Below, in pieces: positions 9,936-20,229 of a stretch of DNA of 64,000 nucleotides. The notes beneath the pieces are model-generated. The model searched no databases. It was not told the DNA's origin and saw nothing but the letters and a program-made list of their open reading frames with translations. The position numbers and the translations under genes are program-made. The first letter of the stretch is position 1, and every line of letters starts with the position of its first letter. This DNA comes from Comamonadaceae bacterium (GTDB lineage: Bacteria; Pseudomonadota; Gammaproteobacteria; Burkholderiales; Burkholderiaceae_C), in the NCBI GenBank assembly GCA_947375135.1, contig CANCER010000006.1, positions 96,764-160,763 on the forward strand, in the 5' to 3' direction.

Positions 9936-11012
9936 TCACTTCCAGATGTTGAAGGACGTTTGCATCCAGATGCCCACCACGGTGAGCCAGAACAGCGTCA
10001 GGGGAATGAACACCTTCCAGCCCAGGCGCATAACCTGGTCATAACGGAAGCGGGGGAAGGTGGCGCGCACCCAGATAAAGAAGCTCACCATCAGGAACGC
10101 TTTCGCGCCCAGCCAGATCCAGCCGGGAATCCATTCCAGTGCTGCAAATGGTGACAGCCAACCGCCTAGGAACAACACGGCTGCCAGCATGGCAATCAGC
10201 CACATATTGGCGTACTCAGCCAGGTAGAACATGGCGTAGGACATGCCGGAATACTCCACCATGTGGCCGGCCACAATTTCAGCTTCGCCTTCCACCACGT
10301 CAAACGGGTGGCGATTGGTCTCGGCCAGGCCGGAGATCACGTAAATCACAAAAATCGGCAGCAGAGGCAGCCAGTTCCAGGAAAACACGCCCATACCCAT
10401 GTCAACAAACTGGCCCTTGCCCTGCACCAACACGATGTCGGTCAGGTTCATGCTGCCGGACACCATCAAAACCACCACCAGGCAAAAGCCCATGGCAATT
10501 TCGTAGCTCACCATCTGGGCCGAAGCACGGATGGCACCCAGGAACGCATACTTGGAGTTGGATGCCCAACCGGAGATGACCACGCCATAGACTTCCACCG
10601 AAGCGATCGCCATCACATACATCAGGCCGGCGTTGACATTGGCCAAAGCCACTTCAGGGCCGAACGGAACAACCGCCCAGGCCGCCATCGCCGGCATGAT
10701 GGTCAGCACCGGGCCGATGAAGAACAAGGCCTTGCTGGCAGCGGTTGGAACCAGGATTTCCTTGGTCAGCAACTTCATCGCGTCGGCGATGGGCTGCAGC
10801 AGACCCCAGGGTCCCACACGATTCGGGCCGAGGCGAACCTGCATCCAGCCCAGGAACTTGCGTTCCCACAGTGTGGTGTAGGCCACAGCGCCCATCAAAG
10901 GCAACACGACCGCAACAATTTTGATCAGCGTCCAGATCACGGGCCACGCCAGCGCAGCCCACCACGGGTCACTCAACAAACCGGAACCTGCGTTAAAAAG
11001 GGTATCGATCAT
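9936..11012 (-). CDS. nuoH: NADH-quinone oxidoreductase subunit H
   Basis: A 358-residue membrane subunit that forms most of the quinone-binding chamber at the junction of the two arms. The signature [17 protein letters not shown] occurs near residue 62, and the charged E-channel segment [20 protein letters not shown] near residue 235. Eight or so hydrophobic segments are apparent. It overlaps the end of nuoG by four bases (ATGA). The length is slightly above that of E. coli NuoH (325 aa), as is usual in this class. Confidence 0.97.
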   Translation of the reverse strand: MIDTLFNAGSGLLSDPWWAALAWPVIWTLIKIVAVVLPLMGAVAYTTLWERKFLGWMQVRLGPNRVGPWGLLQPIADAMKLLTKEILVPTAASKALFFIGPVLTIMPAMAAWAVVPFGPEVALANVNAGLMYVMAIASVEVYGVVISGWASNSKYAFLGAIRASAQMVSYEIAMGFCLVVVLMVSGSMNLTDIVLVQGKGQFVDMGMGVFSWNWLPLLPIFVIYVISGLAETNRHPFDVVEGEAEIVAGHMVEYSGMSYAMFYLAEYANMWLIAMLAAVLFLGGWLSPFAALEWIPGWIWLGAKAFLMVSFFIWVRATFPRFRYDQVMRLGWKVFIPLTLFWLTVVGIWMQTSFNIWK

Positions 11013-13150
11013 GCCAGTGCCTCCTGTGCTGACAGGCTTGCGGCAGCCCGCCCGTCTGCGCTGAGTTGCAGAGATGTAGCCCGGCGCACGGTACCGTCCA
11101 GTTGGTAGATGGCAGCGACAACCGGTTCGGCCGTAGCCGGGATGAGGTCAATCGTTGCGTTGCTGCCGTTGCCCAGGCGTGCAGCGGGTACCCACTCAGG
11201 TACGCCGCCGTTGTCCTGGTGCATGGCAGCCAGCACGTCTTGCGCAGACTCAAAATCGAAACCGGGCAGGCCCAGCAAATTGGCGAGTACGCGAATGACC
11301 TTCCAGGCCGGCCGCGCTTCACCCGCAGGGCGCACCACCGCATGGAAACTTTGCACGCGGCCTTCGGCATTCACAAAAGTACCGGCAGTTTCGGTAAACG
11401 GTGCGATCGGCAGCAGCACATCACTGAATGCCAGATTCGCCTTGAACGGGCTGAGTGTGACCACCATGTCGGCTTTGGCCAGGTTCACAGCTGCCTGCGC
11501 ACCGGTAGCGCTGTCTTGCACCGGCTCGGTGTTCAACAGAATGGCCGCTTTTAGTCCGCCGGACAGCATCTGTCCTGCATTCAGACCGTCCATACCAGGC
11601 AAAGCGCAAGCCAGTTGAGCGCCCACGGTATTGGCCGCTTCGGTCAAATATCCGACGGTTGCACCGGTTTGTGCAGCAATCCAGTTGGCCAGTGCCAGCA
11701 GGCTGGACGCCTTGGCGTGGTGTGCTGCGGCATTGCCCAGCAGAATGGCTTTGCGCTCGCCGCTGAGCAGGCTGTGCGCGATGGCTTGGGCCGCGGCGCT
11801 AACAGAACCTGTAGCGGGAGCGGCAACGCCCTTCTCTGCAGCCACTGCGGCGGCGATGTCGGCCAAAGCCTGCACCCAATGAGATGCCGGCACGTTCAGC
11901 GTATTGGCGACGGGCAAAGCCCAGTCGTAAGACGCGGCATTCAGTGCGCTCACCTGGCAACCGAGCTTGGCGGCCTGGCGAATACGTTGTGCGAACAGTG
12001 GATGGTCTTTGCGCAGGTTGGACCCGACCACCAGCACGCGCTCAAGGTGGGTCAAAGAAGCGATCGATGTACCCAGATAGCGGGCTTTGTCAGCCACTTC
12101 AAACTCGGCATTGCGCAAACGGTAGTCGATGTTTTCGCTGCCCAGACCGCGCACCAGGGCACCTGCCAGATGCAGCTCTTCCAAGGTGCTGTGCGGACTG
12201 ACCAGCGCGCCAATGGATTGGGCGCCGTGGTTGGCCTTGATTTGCTTGAGGCCATTGGCCACGTATTCCAGGGCCGTCTGCCAATCCACGGTTTTCCACT
12301 CGCCGCCCTGCTTGAGCATGGGAGCCTTCAGGCGCTCATCGCTGTTCAGTGCTTCGTAGGAGAAACGGTCGCGGTCGGCAATCCAGCATTCGTTGACCGC
12401 TTCGTTTTCCAGCGGTACGACGCGCAATACCTGGTTGTTCTTGACCTGCACAATCAGGTTGGCACCGGTGGAATCGTGCGGGCTGACCGACTTGCGGCGC
12501 GACAGTTCCCAGGTGCGGGCGCTGTAACGGAACGGCTTGCTGGTCAACGCGCCCACGGGGCAGATGTCGATCATGGTGCCTGACAGTTCGGAATCAATGG
12601 TCTGGCCGATGAAGGTTTCGATCTCGGCATGTTCACCGCGATTGGACATGCCCAGCTCCATCACGCCGGCCACTTCCTGGCCGAAGCGTACGCAACGCGT
12701 GCAATGGATGCAGCGGCTCATTTCTTCCATAGAAATCAGCGGACCCACGTCCTTGTGGAAGACCACGCGTTTTTCTTCTTCATAGCGCGAAGAAGAGGCT
12801 CCGTAACCCACTGCCAAATCCTGCAACTGGCACTCACCGCCCTGGTCGCAGATCGGGCAATCGAGCGGGTGGTTGATGAGCAAAAACTCCATCACCGACT
12901 TTTGCGCCTTGATGGCCTTGTCGCTCTTGGTGCGCACAATCATGCCCTGGGTCACAGGGGTAGCGCAGGCCGGCATGGGCTTGGGCATCTTTTCCACGTC
13001 CACCAGGCACATGCGGCAGTTGGCCGCAATGCTCAGCTTCTTGTGGTAACAAAAATGGGGAATATAGGTACCCGCTTTGTCGGCCGCATGCATCACCATG
13101 CTGCCTTCAGAGATTTCTACCTTCTTACCGTCGAGTTCAATTTCAATCAT
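11009..13150 (-). CDS. nuoG: NADH-quinone oxidoreductase subunit G
   Basis: A 713-residue peripheral-arm subunit. The N-terminal [2Fe-2S] domain has [15 protein letters not shown] near residue 35. The His/Cys motif [14 protein letters not shown] (N5 region) and a CIHCTRC [4Fe-4S] segment follow, and then a molybdopterin-oxidoreductase-like domain with degenerate cofactor site. The ATG at 13150 (MIEIELDG) was chosen; an upstream in-frame start would enter the nuoF overlap region without family support. It lies between nuoF (13 bases) and nuoH (four-base overlap). It passes electrons from the FMN side along the cluster chain. Confidence 0.96.
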   Translation of the reverse strand: MIEIELDGKKVEISEGSMVMHAADKAGTYIPHFCYHKKLSIAANCRMCLVDVEKMPKPMPACATPVTQGMIVRTKSDKAIKAQKSVMEFLLINHPLDCPICDQGGECQLQDLAVGYGASSSRYEEEKRVVFHKDVGPLISMEEMSRCIHCTRCVRFGQEVAGVMELGMSNRGEHAEIETFIGQTIDSELSGTMIDICPVGALTSKPFRYSARTWELSRRKSVSPHDSTGANLIVQVKNNQVLRVVPLENEAVNECWIADRDRFSYEALNSDERLKAPMLKQGGEWKTVDWQTALEYVANGLKQIKANHGAQSIGALVSPHSTLEELHLAGALVRGLGSENIDYRLRNAEFEVADKARYLGTSIASLTHLERVLVVGSNLRKDHPLFAQRIRQAAKLGCQVSALNAASYDWALPVANTLNVPASHWVQALADIAAAVAAEKGVAAPATGSVSAAAQAIAHSLLSGERKAILLGNAAAHHAKASSLLALANWIAAQTGATVGYLTEAANTVGAQLACALPGMDGLNAGQMLSGGLKAAILLNTEPVQDSATGAQAAVNLAKADMVVTLSPFKANLAFSDVLLPIAPFTETAGTFVNAEGRVQSFHAVVRPAGEARPAWKVIRVLANLLGLPGFDFESAQDVLAAMHQDNGGVPEWVPAARLGNGSNATIDLIPATAEPVVAAIYQLDGTVRRATSLQLSADGRAAASLSAQEALA

Positions 13151-13163
13151 GCTTTTAACCCGT

Positions 13164-14540
13164 TCAGACGTTGGCCGTGACCATGCAGGTCTTGTGCTCA
13201 ACGTGGTACACGAATTCGTGCCGGAAATGCTTGATCATGGCGCGCACTGGCATGGCGGCGGCGTCACCCAAGGCGCAAATGGTGCGGCCCATGATGTTTT
13301 CAGCCACGTTGTCCAGCAGGTCCAGATCGGAGGCGCGACCCTGTCCGCCTTCAATGCGATCCACCACGCGAGAGAGCCAACCCGTGCCTTCGCGGCAAGG
13401 TGTGCACTGGCCGCAGGACTCATGGGCGTAGAAGTAGCTCAAGCGCTGCAAGGCCTTGACCATGCAACGGCTGTCGTCCAGCACGATGACCGCGCCCGAG
13501 CCCAGCATGGAGCCGGCCTTGGCGATCGAGTCGTAGTCCATGGTGCATTCCATGATGACCGAAGCCGGCAGCACCGGCGAAGATGATCCGCCGGGGATAA
13601 CCGCCTTCAGGGTGCGGCCCTTGCGCACACCACCGGCGAGCTCAAGCAGCTTGGCAAACGGTGTACCCATGGGCACTTCGTAGTTGCCTGGAAGTTCCAC
13701 ATCGCCACTGACGGAATAGATCTTGGTGCCGCCGTTATTCGGCTTGCCGCATTCCAGATAGGCCTGCGCGCCATTGCGGATGATCCACGGAACCGCTGCA
13801 AACGTTTCGGTGTTGTTGATGGTGGTGGGCTTGCCGTACATGCCGAAGCTGGCAGGAAACGGTGGCTTGAAGCGGGGCTGGCCCTTCTTGCCTTCCAAGG
13901 ACTCCAACAAAGCGGTTTCTTCACCGCAGATGTAGGCTCCAAAACCGTGGGCGGCGTGCAGCTGGAAATTGAACTCGCTGCCCAGAATCTTGTCACCCAG
14001 GTAGCCGGCCGCACGGGCTTCTTCCAGTGCCTCTTCGAAGCGCTGGTAGGACGCGAAAATTTCGCCGTGAATGTAGTTGTATCCTACCGAAACGCCCATG
14101 GCGTAGGCAGCGATGATCATGCCTTCAATCACGATATGCGGATTGAATTGCAGAATGTCGCGGTCTTTGCAGGTTCCAGGCTCGCCTTCATCCGAGTTGC
14201 AAACCAGGTACTTTTGACCGGGGAACTTGCGGGGCATGAAGCTCCACTTCAAACCCGTCGGAAAGCCCGCACCGCCACGTCCGCGCAAGGCGGACTCTTT
14301 GACGGTTGCAATCACCTGGTCCTGGGTCATGCCCGCGATACCGGTTTCGGCATTCGGTGCTGCCCCATCTTTACCTAGAATCTTGCGCAAGGCCTGGTAG
14401 CCGCCACGTGATTCGTAATCGCTCAGGCGCCAATTGGAGCCATTCAGATCCGCGTAAATCTGCGGATTGATGTGGCGACCATGGAAGCAGGTCTGCACGC
14501 CGGTGGCGGCAAACTGGTTGATGATGTCCTGTGCGCTCAT
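13164..14540 (-). CDS. nuoF: NADH-quinone oxidoreductase subunit F (FMN, NADH-binding)
   Basis: A 458-residue NADH-oxidising subunit. The glycine-rich NADH/FMN loop [13 protein letters not shown] lies near residue 85, followed by [10 protein letters not shown]. The [4Fe-4S] N3 motif [11 protein letters not shown] lies near residue 370, with the fourth cysteine in the [10 protein letters not shown] segment. The start [10 protein letters not shown] at 14540 overlaps the nuoE stop by four bases; the longer frame to 14609 lies inside nuoE and was rejected. Confidence 0.97.
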   Translation of the reverse strand: MSAQDIINQFAATGVQTCFHGRHINPQIYADLNGSNWRLSDYESRGGYQALRKILGKDGAAPNAETGIAGMTQDQVIATVKESALRGRGGAGFPTGLKWSFMPRKFPGQKYLVCNSDEGEPGTCKDRDILQFNPHIVIEGMIIAAYAMGVSVGYNYIHGEIFASYQRFEEALEEARAAGYLGDKILGSEFNFQLHAAHGFGAYICGEETALLESLEGKKGQPRFKPPFPASFGMYGKPTTINNTETFAAVPWIIRNGAQAYLECGKPNNGGTKIYSVSGDVELPGNYEVPMGTPFAKLLELAGGVRKGRTLKAVIPGGSSSPVLPASVIMECTMDYDSIAKAGSMLGSGAVIVLDDSRCMVKALQRLSYFYAHESCGQCTPCREGTGWLSRVVDRIEGGQGRASDLDLLDNVAENIMGRTICALGDAAAMPVRAMIKHFRHEFVYHVEHKTCMVTANV

Positions 14541-15028
14541 GCCTTGCCCTCCGCGGCACGGATGCCGTCTACCAACTGGTCGAGCTTCTCGTTGGACATG
14601 AAACTGCACATCTTCAGGTCGTTGACCAGCACCACGGGAGAATCAGCGCAAGCACCGAGGCACTCGCTTTGCTGCAGGGTAAACAGGCCGTCGGCGGTGG
14701 TCTCACCCATGTGGATGCCCAGCTTCTGCTCCAGGTGGTGCAAGGCCTTTTGGCCATCACGCAACTGGCACGGCAAATTGGTGCAGACATTGAGCTTGAA
14801 CTTGCCAACCGGGCGCTGGTTGTACATGTTGTAAAAGCTGGTCACCTCATGCACCGCCATCGGTGCCATGCCGAGATATTCGGCTACTTCTTTTTCACTG
14901 TCAGCACTGACGTAACCCAGCTCATCCTGAACAATGGTCAGACAGGCCATCACAGCCGACTGCTTCTGGTCAGCAGGGTACTTGGCAACTTCTTTGGCGA
15001 AGCGCTCTTTGGTAGCGACGGAGATCAT
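14537..15028 (-). CDS. nuoE: NADH-quinone oxidoreductase subunit E ([2Fe-2S])
   Basis: A 163-residue thioredoxin-like subunit carrying the off-pathway [2Fe-2S] cluster N1a. The ligands are in VCTNLPCQL and, about 35 residues on, CLGACADSP, the normal C-x4-C and C-x3-C pattern. It overlaps nuoD and nuoF by four bases on either side (ATGA), so nuoD-E-F are translationally coupled. It starts [13 protein letters not shown]. Confidence 0.97.
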   Translation of the reverse strand: MISVATKERFAKEVAKYPADQKQSAVMACLTIVQDELGYVSADSEKEVAEYLGMAPMAVHEVTSFYNMYNQRPVGKFKLNVCTNLPCQLRDGQKALHHLEQKLGIHMGETTADGLFTLQQSECLGACADSPVVLVNDLKMCSFMSNEKLDQLVDGIRAAEGKA

Positions 15029-16278
15029 CGGTCAATCTCTCCAAAAACAATATCGATAGTGCCAATGACGGCTACGGCATCAGCAATCATGTGACCGCTG
15101 GCCAACTCATTGAGGGCGGACAGATGCACAAAACCGGGCGGACGGATCTTCAGGCGGTACGGCTTGTTGGCTCCATCGCTCACGATGTAAATACCAAACT
15201 CACCCTTGGGATGTTCGACGGCTGCATAGGCTTCGCCCTCGGGAACGCGGAACCCTTCGGAGAACAGCTTGAAGTGGTGAATCAGCTCTTCCATGCTGGT
15301 CTTCATGGACTCGCGTGAAGGAGGTGCCACCTTGTGGTTGTCGGTAATCACCGGGCCCGGATTCGCGCGCAGCCATGCAACACATTGTTTGATGATGTTG
15401 TTGGACTGCTTCATCTCTTCCATACGCACCAGGTAACGGTCGTACACGTCACCGGTTTTGCCCACCGGAATGTCGAAGTCCAGCTGGTCGTACACATCGT
15501 AGGGCTGCTTCTTGCGCAAGTCCCATGCAATGCCGGAGCCGCGTAACATCGGGCCGGTGAAGCCCATGTTCAAGGCGCGCTCAGGCGTCACAATACCGAT
15601 GTCCACGGTGCGCTGCTTCCAGATGCGGTTGTCGGTTAACAGCGTGTGGTATTCAGCCAAGCAGGCGGGAAAACGCGTGGTGAAGTCTTCGATGTAATCG
15701 AGCAGAGATCCCTGGCGATTGCGGTTGAGCTCTTCGATGCCTTTGGCATTGCGCACCTTGCTGGCCTTGAACTGCGGCATGGTTTCCGGCAGGTCACGGT
15801 ACACACCACCGGGACGGAAGTAAGCGGCGTGCATGCGCGCGCCGCTGGCGGCTTCGTACATGTCAAACAGGTCTTCACGCTCACGAAAGGTGTAAATCAG
15901 AATGGTGGAGCTACCCAGGTCATTGCCGTGTGAACCCAGCCACATCAGGTGGTTGAGCAAACGGGTGATTTCGGAATACATCACACGGATGTATTGGGCG
16001 CGAATTGGCACATCAATACCCAGCAGCTTTTCGATGGCCAGGCAGTAAGCGTGCTCGCTGCACATCATGGACACATAATCCAGCCGATCCATATAGGGCA
16101 GCGACTGGATGTAGGTCTTGGTTTCGGCCAGCTTTTCAGTGGCACGGTGCAACAGACCGATATGGGGGTCGGCCCGCTGGATGACTTCGCCATCGAGCTC
16201 CAGCACGAGCCGCAGCACACCGTGTGCTGCCGGGTGCTGGGGACCAAAGTTGAGGGTGTAGTTCTTGATTTCAGCCAT
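15025..16278 (-). CDS. nuoD: NADH-quinone oxidoreductase subunit D
   Basis: The 417-residue 49-kDa-type subunit that lines the quinone-reduction site near cluster N2. It begins [23 protein letters not shown]; the GPQHPAAHG loop carries the quinone-contact histidine. [11 protein letters not shown] and the C-terminal DIVFGEIDR are also family signatures. It is separate from nuoC, unlike the fused NuoCD of E. coli. It is four bases into nuoE and 12 bases after nuoC. Confidence 0.97.
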   Translation of the reverse strand: MAEIKNYTLNFGPQHPAAHGVLRLVLELDGEVIQRADPHIGLLHRATEKLAETKTYIQSLPYMDRLDYVSMMCSEHAYCLAIEKLLGIDVPIRAQYIRVMYSEITRLLNHLMWLGSHGNDLGSSTILIYTFREREDLFDMYEAASGARMHAAYFRPGGVYRDLPETMPQFKASKVRNAKGIEELNRNRQGSLLDYIEDFTTRFPACLAEYHTLLTDNRIWKQRTVDIGIVTPERALNMGFTGPMLRGSGIAWDLRKKQPYDVYDQLDFDIPVGKTGDVYDRYLVRMEEMKQSNNIIKQCVAWLRANPGPVITDNHKVAPPSRESMKTSMEELIHHFKLFSEGFRVPEGEAYAAVEHPKGEFGIYIVSDGANKPYRLKIRPPGFVHLSALNELASGHMIADAVAVIGTIDIVFGEIDR

Positions 16279-16290
16279 GCGTCAATCTGC

Positions 16291-16899
16291 TTATTGCAGG
16301 CCCCCGTATTTGTTTTCGCGAATCACACGCGGCGTAATTTCGCGCGCTTCGATGGTCACCGGCTGGTACACCACCCGCGCCTGCTCGGCGTCGTAACGCA
16401 TTTCCACATGCCCTTCCGCAGGAAAATCCTTGCGGAACGGGTGGCCGATAAAACCGTAGTCGGTCAGAATGCGACGCAGGTCTTCGTGACCTTCAAACAC
16501 GATGCCAAACAGATCGAAAGCTTCGCGCTCGAACCAGTTGGCAGTCGTCCACAATTTGCTCACCGATGCCACGACAGGCATACCGTCGTCAGGCGCAAAC
16601 ACCTTCAGACGCAGGCGCTGATTCAGCGCCACAGACAGCAAATGGGTCACAACGCAGAAGCGTGAACCCTCGTAGTCACCATTCTTGTAAGCGGAGTAAT
16701 CGACTCCGCACAGGTCAATGAGTTGCTCAAACTGGCAGCCAGCGGAGTCGCGCAATAGTTGGGCTGCAACCAGGTAGTCGGCTGCCGCCACATGGACGGT
16801 CACCTCACCCAGAGCGATGGCAATTTTTTGAACCTTAGCGCCCAACACAGCCACCACCGCATCGCGGGTGACCTCAGGGCGCACGGAGAATGTTGTCAT
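16291..16899 (-). CDS. nuoC: NADH-quinone oxidoreductase subunit C
   Basis: The 202-residue 30-kDa-type structural subunit of the peripheral arm. The family motif appears in [19 protein letters not shown], followed by [20 protein letters not shown]. The C-terminal PREITP..YGGLQ-like end is typical. The start is ATG 16899 ([15 protein letters not shown]). Nine bases separate it from nuoB. No cofactor is expected. Confidence 0.96.
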   Translation of the reverse strand: MTTFSVRPEVTRDAVVAVLGAKVQKIAIALGEVTVHVAAADYLVAAQLLRDSAGCQFEQLIDLCGVDYSAYKNGDYEGSRFCVVTHLLSVALNQRLRLKVFAPDDGMPVVASVSKLWTTANWFEREAFDLFGIVFEGHEDLRRILTDYGFIGHPFRKDFPAEGHVEMRYDAEQARVVYQPVTIEAREITPRVIRENKYGGLQ

Positions 16900-16908
16900 G
16901 CTTGTTCC

Positions 16909-17388
16909 TTAGGCCCGTGCGATGGTCTCGGTACGGCGAATCTTGAGCTGGAGCTGCATGATGCCGTAGATCAATGCCTCTGCCGTTGGCGGGCAACCCG
17001 GCACATACACGTCAACCGGCACGATGCGGTCACAGCCCCGAACCACCGAATAGCTGTAGTGGTAATAACCACCGCCATTGGCACAGGAACCCATGCTAAT
17101 TACCCAGCGCGGCTCCGACATCTGGTCATAGACCTTGCGAAAGGCCGGCGCCATCTTGTTGGTCAAGGTGCCGGCCACAATCATCAAGTCCGACTGACGC
17201 GGACTGGCACGAAACACTTCAGCGCCAAACCGGCTCAGGTCATACCTAGCGCATGCCGCATGCATCATCTCCACCGCACAGCACGCAAGACCAAAGGTCA
17301 TAGGCCACACAGATCCTGTTTTGGCCCAATTCATCACCGAGTCGTAACTCGTCGTAACAAAGCCTTCTTTGAGTACACCTTCAATCAT
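16909..17388 (-). CDS. nuoB: NADH-quinone oxidoreductase subunit B (cluster N2)
   Basis: A 159-residue subunit holding the terminal [4Fe-4S] cluster N2. The ligands are the tandem pair C36-C37 (LACCAVEM), C102 (MGSCANGGG) and C132 (VPGCPPTAE), spaced as in the characterised subunits. The start is ATG 17388 ([10 protein letters not shown]), four bases after the nuoA stop; the longer in-frame extension runs into nuoA in another frame and is not a gene product. Confidence 0.97.
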   Translation of the reverse strand: MIEGVLKEGFVTTSYDSVMNWAKTGSVWPMTFGLACCAVEMMHAACARYDLSRFGAEVFRASPRQSDLMIVAGTLTNKMAPAFRKVYDQMSEPRWVISMGSCANGGGYYHYSYSVVRGCDRIVPVDVYVPGCPPTAEALIYGIMQLQLKIRRTETIARA

Positions 17389-17392
17389 CTGA

Positions 17393-17752
17393 TTACTCCC
17401 AGTCGAGGGCGCCTTTTTTCCACATATAGACAAACCCGATTGTGAGCACGCCCACAAATTCGAGACCGATCAGGAAACCCATCAAACCCGTCTCCTTGAG
17501 CGTCACCGCCCAGGGAAACAGAAAGGCAGTTTCCAGGTCAAACAAAATGAACAGAATGGCTACGAGGTAGTAGCGCACATCGAACTTCATGCGGGCATCT
17601 TCAAATGCCTCGAAGCCACATTCATAAGGGGAGTTTTTTGCCGCATCCGGACGATTAGGCCCAAGCAAGTAGCCAATGACCTGCGGTGCAACACCGATAC
17701 CGATGCCGACCAAGATGAACATGAGGACGGGAAGATATTGATCGAGGTTCAT
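17393..17752 (-). CDS. nuoA: NADH-quinone oxidoreductase subunit A
   Basis: A 119-residue membrane subunit with three helices and the conserved loop [27 protein letters not shown], including the loop cysteine of the quinone-site region. It is the first gene of the nuo operon, 63 bases downstream of tRNA-Leu. The mRNA may therefore come from a promoter at or before the tRNA gene; I see no clear promoter in the 63-base gap. Confidence 0.97.
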   Translation of the reverse strand: MNLDQYLPVLMFILVGIGIGVAPQVIGYLLGPNRPDAAKNSPYECGFEAFEDARMKFDVRYYLVAILFILFDLETAFLFPWAVTLKETGLMGFLIGLEFVGVLTIGFVYMWKKGALDWE

Positions 17753-17815
17753 CTTTGGATCTAATCATCGTTAACTGACTACACCATTTCAAACCCGGTG
17801 CAATCCAAACTATTC

Positions 17816-17900
17816 TGGTGCCGTCGGCGAGACTCGAACTCGCACAGCTTTCGCCACTACCACCTCAAGATAGCGTGTCTACCAATTTCACCACGACGGC
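17816..17900 (-). tRNA. tRNA-Leu (anticodon GAG)
   Basis: An 85-nt type II tRNA on the minus strand with the 3' CCA encoded. The acceptor stem is GCCGTCG/CGACGGC. The anticodon stem CTATC/GGTAG encloses the loop TTGAGGT, giving anticodon GAG (reads CUU/CUC). A long variable arm and the T arm GCGAG-TTCGAGT-CTCGC follow. It sits between secG and nuoA, a placement conserved in many betaproteobacteria. Confidence 0.97.
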
Positions 17901-17964
17901 GGCTTTACTTTGCTGAACTTGCGTGAGGAACCATGCGGTTTTTTGCTTGTCCAACACCCTAGAG

Positions 17965-18000
17965 TTTACCCTGGATTCACCCCGCTTCTCGTAGGGTAAA
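17965..18000 (-). other. Inverted repeat downstream of secG
   Basis: An eight-base inverted repeat (TTTACCCT, 17965-17972, with AGGGTAAA, 17993-18000) with a 20-base loop, between secG and tRNA-Leu. No U-run follows on the minus strand, so it is more likely a processing or stabilising hairpin than a terminator. Confidence 0.4.
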
Positions 18001-18005
18001 GGTAT

Positions 18006-18362
18006 TTACTTCGCCGGGATTTGTGCAGCACCGGATGCTGCAACTGCCGGCACAGCCGGAGCGACATTGACGGCTGGAACCGCAGGCACAGCCGACTCCA
18101 AAACGCTGCCGGAACTGGCCGGGCGCAGGTTACCAAAATAGGCCAAAGCCAATGTGCAAACAAAAAACACGGTGGCCAGTACGGCTGTCGTGCGTGACAG
18201 GAAGTTGGCGCTGCCACTGGCTCCAAACAGGCTGCCGGAGCCGCCGCTACCGAAGGCCGCCCCCATGTCGGCGCCCTTACCGTGTTGCACCAGAATCAAG
18301 CCAATCATGGCCAAGGCTGACAACATCTGAACCGTCAAAATAATCGTTACCACTACGCTCAT
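18006..18362 (-). CDS. secG: Preprotein translocase subunit SecG
   Basis: A 118-residue inner-membrane subunit of the SecYEG channel. There are two hydrophobic segments (about residues 3-23 and 55-75) separated by the family-typical GKGADMGAAFGSGGSGSLFGASGS loop (the conserved Gly/Ser stretch). A variable C-terminal tail rich in Ala, Val and Pro is long compared with E. coli. It lies 39 bases downstream of tpiA on the same strand, the usual tpiA-secG pair. Confidence 0.96.
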   Translation of the reverse strand: MSVVVTIILTVQMLSALAMIGLILVQHGKGADMGAAFGSGGSGSLFGASGSANFLSRTTAVLATVFFVCTLALAYFGNLRPASSGSVLESAVPAVPAVNVAPAVPAVAASGAAQIPAK

Positions 18363-18401
18363 ACTTCACTCCTGATTTGTTAAACAACTGTCAGCGCGCA
18401 C

Positions 18402-19145
18402 TTAGCGGGCCGCAGCAATGATGGATAGAAAATCGGCTGCCTTCAGCGCAGCGCCGCCCACCAGACCCCCGTCAATGTCCGGTTGCGCCAACAGCACATC
18501 CGCGTTGGACGCATTCATGCTCCCGCCATACAGAATGTGTACACGGTCGGCCTTTTCACTGGCTGCGTGCAACTGGGCACGAAGCACTGCATGCACCTGC
18601 TGCGCCATTTCCGGCGTAGCAGTCTTTCCGGTACCAATCGCCCAGACTGGCTCGTAGGCCACAACAATTTCGCTGATGCAATGGCCATTCGCATGGATCA
18701 CTGCAGCAAGTTGGCGCTTGACGACCTCTTCGGTACGCCCTGCCTCGCGCTCAGCCAAGGTCTCGCCGACACATACGATGGGTGTAATCCCCGCAGCCAA
18801 CGCCCGCGTGGCTTTGGTAGCCACAATGGCATCGGTTTCACCATGGTACTGGCGACGCTCCGAATGTCCCACGATGGCATAGCGCGCGCCAAAGTCTTTC
18901 AACATGGTGGCGGAAATTTCACCCGTATAAGCACCCGATTCATGCGCAGACACGTCCTGCGAGCCCAATGCAATACCGGTCCCTTCAACAATGCCCTGAA
19001 CCTGTGCCATGTATACCGCAGGCACGCAGACAGCAACCAAACAGTTCCAGTCAGCCGACTGGTTCAGCAAGGCTTGCAGCAGGGCTGCGTTGGAAGCGGC
19101 CGTGCCGTTCATCTTCCAATTACCGGCGATCAGTTTTTTCTTCAT
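18402..19145 (-). CDS. tpiA: Triosephosphate isomerase
   Basis: A 247-residue TIM-barrel enzyme interconverting dihydroxyacetone phosphate and glyceraldehyde 3-phosphate. N-terminal GNWKMNG (catalytic Lys), [10 protein letters not shown] (catalytic His) and [12 protein letters not shown] (catalytic Glu and loop 6) are all present, as is the C-terminal phosphate-binding YGGSMN. The start MKKKLIAGN at 19145 was chosen on family length; the frame continues further upstream inside the neighbouring gene. The ATG overlaps the stop of the quinone oxidoreductase gene by four bases. Confidence 0.97.
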   Translation of the reverse strand: MKKKLIAGNWKMNGTAASNAALLQALLNQSADWNCLVAVCVPAVYMAQVQGIVEGTGIALGSQDVSAHESGAYTGEISATMLKDFGARYAIVGHSERRQYHGETDAIVATKATRALAAGITPIVCVGETLAEREAGRTEEVVKRQLAAVIHANGHCISEIVVAYEPVWAIGTGKTATPEMAQQVHAVLRAQLHAASEKADRVHILYGGSMNASNADVLLAQPDIDGGLVGGAALKAADFLSIIAAAR

Positions 19146-20161
19146 GCTGTTCTCCAATTCAAAACAATCTTGCCCACGTGCTGATTGGACTCCATCAAGG
19201 CATGTGCAGTCGCGGCGCCACTGCCCGTCGGCCGCGCAGGGTCCACGGCTGCATACACACTGTGAACCACCGGCTTGATGCGCCCGTCTTCCAGCAAGGG
19301 CCACACTTTCGCAAGGCAGGCCTCTGCAATCGCCTGCTTGAAGGCAACCGGACGCACGCGCAGGGTGGAACCCGTGATGGTCAATCGCTTGCGCATCACC
19401 AGCCCGGCATTGATCTCGCTCTTGACACCACCCTGCACCGCAATGATGACCAGACGGCCATCCTCAGCCAGGCAATTCAACTCACGCGCCACGTAATCTC
19501 CAGCCACCATGTCTAACACCACGTCGACGCCACGGCCGTCGGTCAGGCGCTTCACCTCGGCCTCAAAGTCCTGTGTCTTGTAGTTAATGGCATGGTCAGC
19601 GCCCAGCGCACGGATTGCATCGCACTTGGCGTCACTGCCCGCAGTGGCAATCACTGTGGCGCCCAGGGCTTTGGCCAGCTGAATGGCGGTGACACCAATT
19701 CCGCTGGTACCGCCTTGCACCAATAAGGCTTCACCGGCAACCAGACGGCCGCGGTCCACCACATTGCTCCAAACGGTAAAAAAGGTTTCCGGCAAACTGG
19801 CTGCCTCCACATCACTCAAACCCTTGGGCACCGGCAGGCATTGGGCCACTGGCGCAACACAGAACTCAGCATAGCCGCCACCAGCAACCAGTGCGCAGAC
19901 GCGATCACCCAGCTTCAATCCGGCAGCTTGCATGGCCTGCAGGTCACCACTGACGATGACACCAGCGACTTCCAAGCCCGGAATATCCGAGGCTCCAGGC
20001 GGTGCCGGGTAATGCCCCGCACGCTGCAACACATCCGGGCGGTTCACACCGCTGGCGCTGACTTGCAGACACAACTCTCCCTGACCGGCAACCGGCATCG
20101 CGCGCTCGGCCAGACGCAATACATCCGGACCGCCGAAAGAGGAAATTTCAATGACTTTCAT
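19142..20161 (-). CDS. NAD(P)H-quinone oxidoreductase, zinc-free MDR family (qor/PIG3 type)
   Basis: A 339-residue medium-chain dehydrogenase/reductase. Typical segments are [17 protein letters not shown] at the N-terminus, [20 protein letters not shown], the nucleotide-binding [19 protein letters not shown], and [12 protein letters not shown]. It lacks the zinc-ligand cysteines of alcohol dehydrogenases, which fits NADPH quinone reductases of the PIG3 branch. ATG 20161 (MKVIE) was preferred over ATG 20176, which adds MTCKP. It is translationally coupled to tpiA through a four-base overlap. The real substrate is unknown. Confidence 0.88.
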   Translation of the reverse strand: MKVIEISSFGGPDVLRLAERAMPVAGQGELCLQVSASGVNRPDVLQRAGHYPAPPGASDIPGLEVAGVIVSGDLQAMQAAGLKLGDRVCALVAGGGYAEFCVAPVAQCLPVPKGLSDVEAASLPETFFTVWSNVVDRGRLVAGEALLVQGGTSGIGVTAIQLAKALGATVIATAGSDAKCDAIRALGADHAINYKTQDFEAEVKRLTDGRGVDVVLDMVAGDYVARELNCLAEDGRLVIIAVQGGVKSEINAGLVMRKRLTITGSTLRVRPVAFKQAIAEACLAKVWPLLEDGRIKPVVHSVYAAVDPARPTGSGAATAHALMESNQHVGKIVLNWRTA

Positions 20162-20229
20162 GGGCTTGCAGGTCAAACGCCATCTGCGCGAAAAACGCAG
20201 ATGGCGCCTGTGGCTATGCGTTAAAGGCC

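Noticed and set aside
18402..19304. 300-residue version of TpiA
   Set aside because: The upstream 53 residues have no family match and lie within the oxidoreductase gene.
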